Assembly: GCA_017483985.1 (NCBI GenBank)
Contig: JAFUUB010000006.1
Location: 1-25,708 of the forward strand
Length of the DNA stretch: 25,708 nucleotides
Direction of reading: 5' to 3'
DNA from: Bacteroidales bacterium
GTDB taxonomy: Bacteria > Bacteroidota > Bacteroidia > Bacteroidales > UBA932
Shown: positions 22,620 to 25,708 of the stretch, piece by piece
Layout of the letters: every line of letters begins with the position of its first letter
How positions within the stretch are numbered: position 1 is the first letter of the stretch
Translations under genes and position numbers: made by a program
Notes under the pieces: generated by a model
Seen by the model: only the letters and a program-made list of their open reading frames with translations
What the model was told of the DNA's origin: nothing
The model's database searches: none

Positions 22620-23174
22620 ATGGAAAACACGATCAATGAAGACCGGAAATGGACGGTGCTCTCGAGCGAGTACCTGATCCGGCGCCCCTGGCTGACGGCC
22701 CGGCGGGATGTGGCCCGGCTGCCGGACGGGCGGATCAACAACGAATACTATGTGCTGGAATACCCGGACTGGGTCAATGTCATCGCGATTACCAAGGACG
22801 GGCAGGTGGTGCTGGAACGCCAGTACCGGCACGGCCTGGGCAAGACTTGCTACGAGTTGCCCTGCGGGGTGATCGAGGCGGGGGAGACGCCGCTGGAGGC
22901 CGCCCGGCGGGAACTGCTGGAAGAGACCGGCTATGCCGGCGGACAGTGGCAGCCGTGGATGACGCTCTCTCCCAATCCTGCCACCTCCAACAACCTGGCC
23001 CACAGTTTCCTGGCCATCGGCGTCGAGAAAGTGTCCGGGCAGCATCTGGATGCCACGGAAGACATCGAGGTCTCGCTGCACAGCCCGGCGTTCGTCCGGA
23101 AGCTGCTGGAGAACAACCAGATTCTTCAGGCGCTCATGGCCGCTCCGATGTGGAAGTATTTCATGAGCCGCTGA
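22620..23174 (+). CDS. Nudix hydrolase, ADP-ribose pyrophosphatase type
   Basis: 184 residues, cytoplasmic (no signal). The full Nudix box runs from Gly83 to Tyr105 (GVIEAGE, then RRELLEETGY) with Glu98, Glu101 and Glu102 for metal binding. The upstream VNVIAITKDGQVVLERQYRH and the downstream Pro in SPNPATSNN resemble ADP-sugar pyrophosphatases, which split ADP-ribose to AMP and ribose 5-phosphate; other nucleoside diphosphate substrates are possible. It lies 12 bp after the M28 gene. Its last 14 bp overlap the end of the ABC exporter gene on the other strand, and no terminator is seen between the convergent genes. Confidence 0.92.
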   Translation: MENTINEDRKWTVLSSEYLIRRPWLTARRDVARLPDGRINNEYYVLEYPDWVNVIAITKDGQVVLERQYRHGLGKTCYELPCGVIEAGETPLEAARRELLEETGYAGGQWQPWMTLSPNPATSNNLAHSFLAIGVEKVSGQHLDATEDIEVSLHSPAFVRKLLENNQILQALMAAPMWKYFMSR

Positions 23175-24972
23175 CCTCGTCGTCGCCGGCGATGGTCTGC
23201 GCGAGTTTCTCGATGTTGAGGCTGCGGGCGGAGGCGTCGACAATGTCCTTGTAGACACCGCCTTTCTTATAGAGGGCGTCGGGATCGCCGCTCTGCTCGA
23301 CCTGGCCCTCCTTCAAGGCATAGACCATCTCGCTGTCGATGATCTGGGAGATGGAGTGGGAAATGATGATGACGGTGCGGTCGCGTTTGATGGCATCGAT
23401 GGCGGACTTGATCTGCTCGGTGGCGATGGCATCCAGCGAGGCCGTCGGTTCATCCAGGAAGATGATGGGCGGGTTCTTGAGGAACATGCGGGCCAGGGCG
23501 ATGCGCTGCTGCTGGCCGCCGGAGAGTTGCGTCGCGGCCGTCTCGAATCCGTTCGGCAGGGCGACGACCTGGTCATAGATATAGGCCTTGCGGGCGGCTT
23601 CTTCAATCTCTGCGCGCGTCGCATCCGGCTTTCCGTACCGGATATTCTCTTCGATGCTGCCGTTGAAAATATGGTTCTTCTGCAGGACGAGGCCGATGTT
23701 GTCCCGCAGGTAATGCGTATCCCACTCCTTGAGTTCGACGCCGTCCAGGGTGATGCTTCCGCTGTCGGGCTCATAGAACTTGTCCAGCAGGTTGACGACC
23801 GTGGACTTGCCGGCCCCGCTCAGCCCGACCAGGGCCGTGATCTTGCCGCTGTCCACCTTCAGGGAAACATCGTGCAGGGCCTTGGTGCCGTTGGGATAGG
23901 TGAAGTCGACGCCTTTCATTTCGAAATTCCCCTCGACCTTTTCCGGACGGTAGCCGCCGGACGGTTCGACCTCCTCCTGCGCATCCACGATGTCGAAATA
24001 GCCTTCCGCATAGATCAGGGCGTCGTTGAGATCGTCGAAGATCCGCTGCAGCTGGGAGATCGGTGCCGTGACATTGGAAAAGAGCATGATATGGTACATG
24101 ATCTTGCCGATGGTCATCCCCGGGTAGCCGGTCAGCACGAGGTAGGACGTCAAGATGATGATCAGCACCGTGCCGGTCTGGTTGACGAAACTCTTCAGGG
24201 CATCGAAGCCGAACGACGCCTTGCGGATGCCGAACTGATTGTCATAGAAACCGGTCTGCAGCTCGGTCTGCTTGCCGTATTCAATCTCCTCGCGGTTGAA
24301 CGACTTGATGACGTTCATGCTCTCGAGGATGTTCATGATGTTGCCGTTGCGCCTTTCGTTGAATCCCCGCATGTTCTTGCGGGCGCTCTTGAGCTTGCGG
24401 GTCTGCAGGGAGGTGATCCAGAAATAGATCGGGACGATGGCCAGGGCCGTGAGGCCCACGTACAGGTTGGCGGCGAAGATGAGGATGAGCGCCAGCACGG
24501 AACTGACGATCATCGGCAGCAGGCTGATGAAGAAGTTCTGGATGGTGCGCGAGATGCTGCTGGCACCCTGGTCGATACGGGTCTGGAGCATGCCGGAGGC
24601 GTTCTCGCTCCGGGCGAAGAAGGCCATGCGGTACTGCAGGATCCGCTCCACGACGCCCAGGGACAGCCGCTGGGAGATGCTGATCCGGAGCTTTTCACCG
24701 AACATGCTCTGCCCGAAGGAGATGGCGGCGCGCAGGACCTCTTTGCCGAGCAGCACGATGCTGACGATGGTCAGGATCCGGGCGGCTTTCCCCCAGGTGA
24801 AGTCCGGCGACCCGACGAGGGCGTTGATGGCATCGACGGTGCGGTCGAGCACGATGGCGTTGACCTGCGCCAACAGGGAACCGAGAAGGGTCAGCAACAG
24901 GGTGGCTGCCAGCAGGAAGCGGAATGGCTTCACATAGGGCAGGATCTTCTTGAACAGGGTCAGCAGGTTCAT
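23161..24972 (-). CDS. ABC exporter half-transporter (MsbA/lipid A exporter-like)
   Basis: 603 residues with the membrane domain fused to the ATPase. Six membrane helices lie in about residues 15-310 (FLLAATLLLTLLGSLLA, ILTIVSIVLLG, NFFISLLPMIVSSVLALI, VGLTALAIVPIYFW, TGTVLIIILTSYLVL). The nucleotide-binding domain (about 355-585) has Walker A GLSGAGKST with Lys389, Q loop VLQKNHIFNGS, signature LSGGQQQR near 481-488, Walker B IIFLDEPTAS and the H loop ISHS. It should work as a homodimer exporting a lipid, drug or other amphipath at the inner membrane; MsbA-like proteins of this type are often annotated without known substrate. It has its own -7 box at 24998-25005 and ends by overlapping the Nudix gene tail-to-tail. 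Confidence 0.94.
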   Translation of the reverse strand: MNLLTLFKKILPYVKPFRFLLAATLLLTLLGSLLAQVNAIVLDRTVDAINALVGSPDFTWGKAARILTIVSIVLLGKEVLRAAISFGQSMFGEKLRISISQRLSLGVVERILQYRMAFFARSENASGMLQTRIDQGASSISRTIQNFFISLLPMIVSSVLALILIFAANLYVGLTALAIVPIYFWITSLQTRKLKSARKNMRGFNERRNGNIMNILESMNVIKSFNREEIEYGKQTELQTGFYDNQFGIRKASFGFDALKSFVNQTGTVLIIILTSYLVLTGYPGMTIGKIMYHIMLFSNVTAPISQLQRIFDDLNDALIYAEGYFDIVDAQEEVEPSGGYRPEKVEGNFEMKGVDFTYPNGTKALHDVSLKVDSGKITALVGLSGAGKSTVVNLLDKFYEPDSGSITLDGVELKEWDTHYLRDNIGLVLQKNHIFNGSIEENIRYGKPDATRAEIEEAARKAYIYDQVVALPNGFETAATQLSGGQQQRIALARMFLKNPPIIFLDEPTASLDAIATEQIKSAIDAIKRDRTVIIISHSISQIIDSEMVYALKEGQVEQSGDPDALYKKGGVYKDIVDASARSLNIEKLAQTIAGDDEVSGS

Positions 24973-24997
24973 GGGGGATAGTTCGTTTTATGGAAAA

Positions 24998-25005
24998 CAA
25001 AGATA
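24998..25005 (-). promoter_or_regulatory. -7 box TATCTTTG of the ABC exporter gene
   Basis: On the minus strand TATCTTTG is an exact TAnnTTTG match 25 bp before the ATG at 24972, directly after the terminator of the upstream ppdK gene. No clear -33 element. Confidence 0.6.
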
Positions 25006-25016
25006 ATAAAATACGG

Positions 25017-25052
25017 AAAAATCGCCAGCGTCCGAGCAGGGACACTGGCGAT
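25017..25052 (-). terminator. Terminator of ppdK
   Basis: On the minus strand ATCGCCAGTGTCC (25052-25040) pairs with GGACGCTGGCGAT (25033-25021), 13 bp with one T-G pair, around a 6-nt loop, and runs into a T tract (25020-25016). It lies 20 bp after the ppdK stop. Confidence 0.88.
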
Positions 25053-25071
25053 TATCGTAAGGATCAGATGC

Positions 25072-25708
25072 TTACTTGCTCTGGGAAATGGCTGCCTGAG
25101 CCGCGGCGAGGCGGGCGATCGGCACGCGGAACGGAGAGCAGGAGACGTAGTCGATTCCGATCTTGTTGAAGAAGTGGATGGAATCCGGATCTCCACCGTG
25201 CTCACCGCAGACACCGCACTTCAGTTCGGGACGACGGCTGCGGCCGGCCTGGATGCCGTACTCGACGAGCTTGCCGACACCCTTCTGGTCGATGGTCTGG
25301 AACGGGTCGATATCGAGGATCTTGTTGCCGAGATACTCGCCCATGAAGGTCCCGATATCGTCGCGGGAGAAACCGAAGGTCATCTGGGTCAGGTCATTGG
25401 TACCGAAGGAGAAGAACTCAGCGGTACGGGCCATGCGGTCGCCGGTCAGGGCGGCGCGCGGGATCTCGATCATGGTACCGAACTGGTACTTGATGTTCTC
25501 CATGAAGCGGCCTTCGACCTCTGCCTTGATGCGGTCGCAGATCGCCTTCTGGAAGCTCAGCTCGCGGGCGGAGATGGTGACCGGGATCATGATTTCCGGA
25601 ATCGGGTGCTTGCCTTCCTTCTGGAGCTCGGCGGTCGCCTCGAAGATGGCGCGGTACTCGGTCTCGGCGATCAGCGGGAAGCTGACGTGCAGACGGACGC
25701 CGCGGTGA
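25072..25708 (-). CDS. ppdK: Pyruvate, phosphate dikinase, C-terminal part (cut by window edge)
   Basis: The minus-strand frame enters from the right edge and ends at the stop 25072-25074; about 211 residues are present, from RGVRLHVSFPLIAETEYRAI to RLAAAQAAISQSK. It is the PEP/pyruvate-binding barrel of PPDK: PEIMIPVT, GTMIEIPRAAL, FFSFGTNDLTQMTFGFSRDD, the active-site Cys in CGVCGEHGGDP, and the family ending YVSCSPFRVPIARL. PPDK interconverts pyruvate, ATP and phosphate with PEP, AMP and pyrophosphate in central carbon metabolism; in anaerobic Bacteroidales it can work in glycolysis or gluconeogenesis. An internal ATG at 25590 is not the start, since conserved sequence continues upstream of it. 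A terminator follows at 25017-25052. Confidence 0.97.
   Translation of the reverse strand, partial: HRGVRLHVSFPLIAETEYRAIFEATAELQKEGKHPIPEIMIPVTISARELSFQKAICDRIKAEVEGRFMENIKYQFGTMIEIPRAALTGDRMARTAEFFSFGTNDLTQMTFGFSRDDIGTFMGEYLGNKILDIDPFQTIDQKGVGKLVEYGIQAGRSRRPELKCGVCGEHGGDPDSIHFFNKIGIDYVSCSPFRVPIARLAAAQAAISQSK

Overview
This window comes from a member of the Bacteroidales. Evidence: a SusC/SusD pair, a hybrid two-component system (HTCS) with periplasmic propeller repeats and a C-terminal AraC domain, several TAnnTTTG -7 promoter boxes, and many lipoprotein or Sec signals on predicted degradative enzymes. The fairly GC-rich coding sequence suggests an Alistipes/Rikenellaceae-like or uncultured gut lineage rather than a typical Bacteroides or Prevotella; this placement is only a guess.

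Layout. (1) 1-350: the 5' end of an IS1182-type transposase on the minus strand, running off the left edge, with a 12-bp palindrome behind it. (2) 389-482: one copy of a 94-bp structured intergenic repeat; a second copy lies at 20815-20908. (3) 591-2333: an exported GH13 alpha-glucosidase-like enzyme with its own -7 box and terminator. (4) 2384-6151, minus: a 1255-residue HTCS regulator. (5) 6360-19939, plus, divergent from the HTCS: a seven-gene, closely packed operon encoding lipoprotein esterase A, SusC-like receptor, SusD-like lipoprotein, a porin-O/P-like barrel, a 1146-residue fusion protein, lipoprotein esterase B and esterase C. (6) 19973-20605: a lipoprotein nitroreductase with its own -7 box. 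(7) 21036-23174: an exported M28 peptidase and a Nudix hydrolase. (8) minus strand: an MsbA-like ABC exporter (23161-24972) and the C-terminal part of pyruvate phosphate dikinase (25072 to the right edge).

The centre of interest is the HTCS/SusCD locus. It is built like a polysaccharide utilisation locus, but glycosidases are nearly absent: its enzymes are three related alpha/beta-hydrolase esterases and one fusion of a histidine acid phosphatase (RHGSRHD and HD motifs), a subtype-B tannase-like esterase (GCSAGG) and a glycerophosphodiesterase-like domain that has lost its expected metal and catalytic residues. A phosphate-selective-porin-like barrel is encoded directly before the fusion. I infer a locus for releasing and importing an acylated (perhaps phenolic or galloyl) and/or phosphorylated carbohydrate; the substrate cannot be read from the sequence.

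Two patterns link the locus. Glycine-rich GGP/GGN/QRGPG tracts recur in several of its exported proteins. The GH13 enzyme and esterase C, 18 kb apart, share a leader of 33 residues (23 identical, no gaps) although their catalytic domains are unrelated. An AT-rich motif upstream of both the GH13 gene and the operon may be a common HTCS operator.
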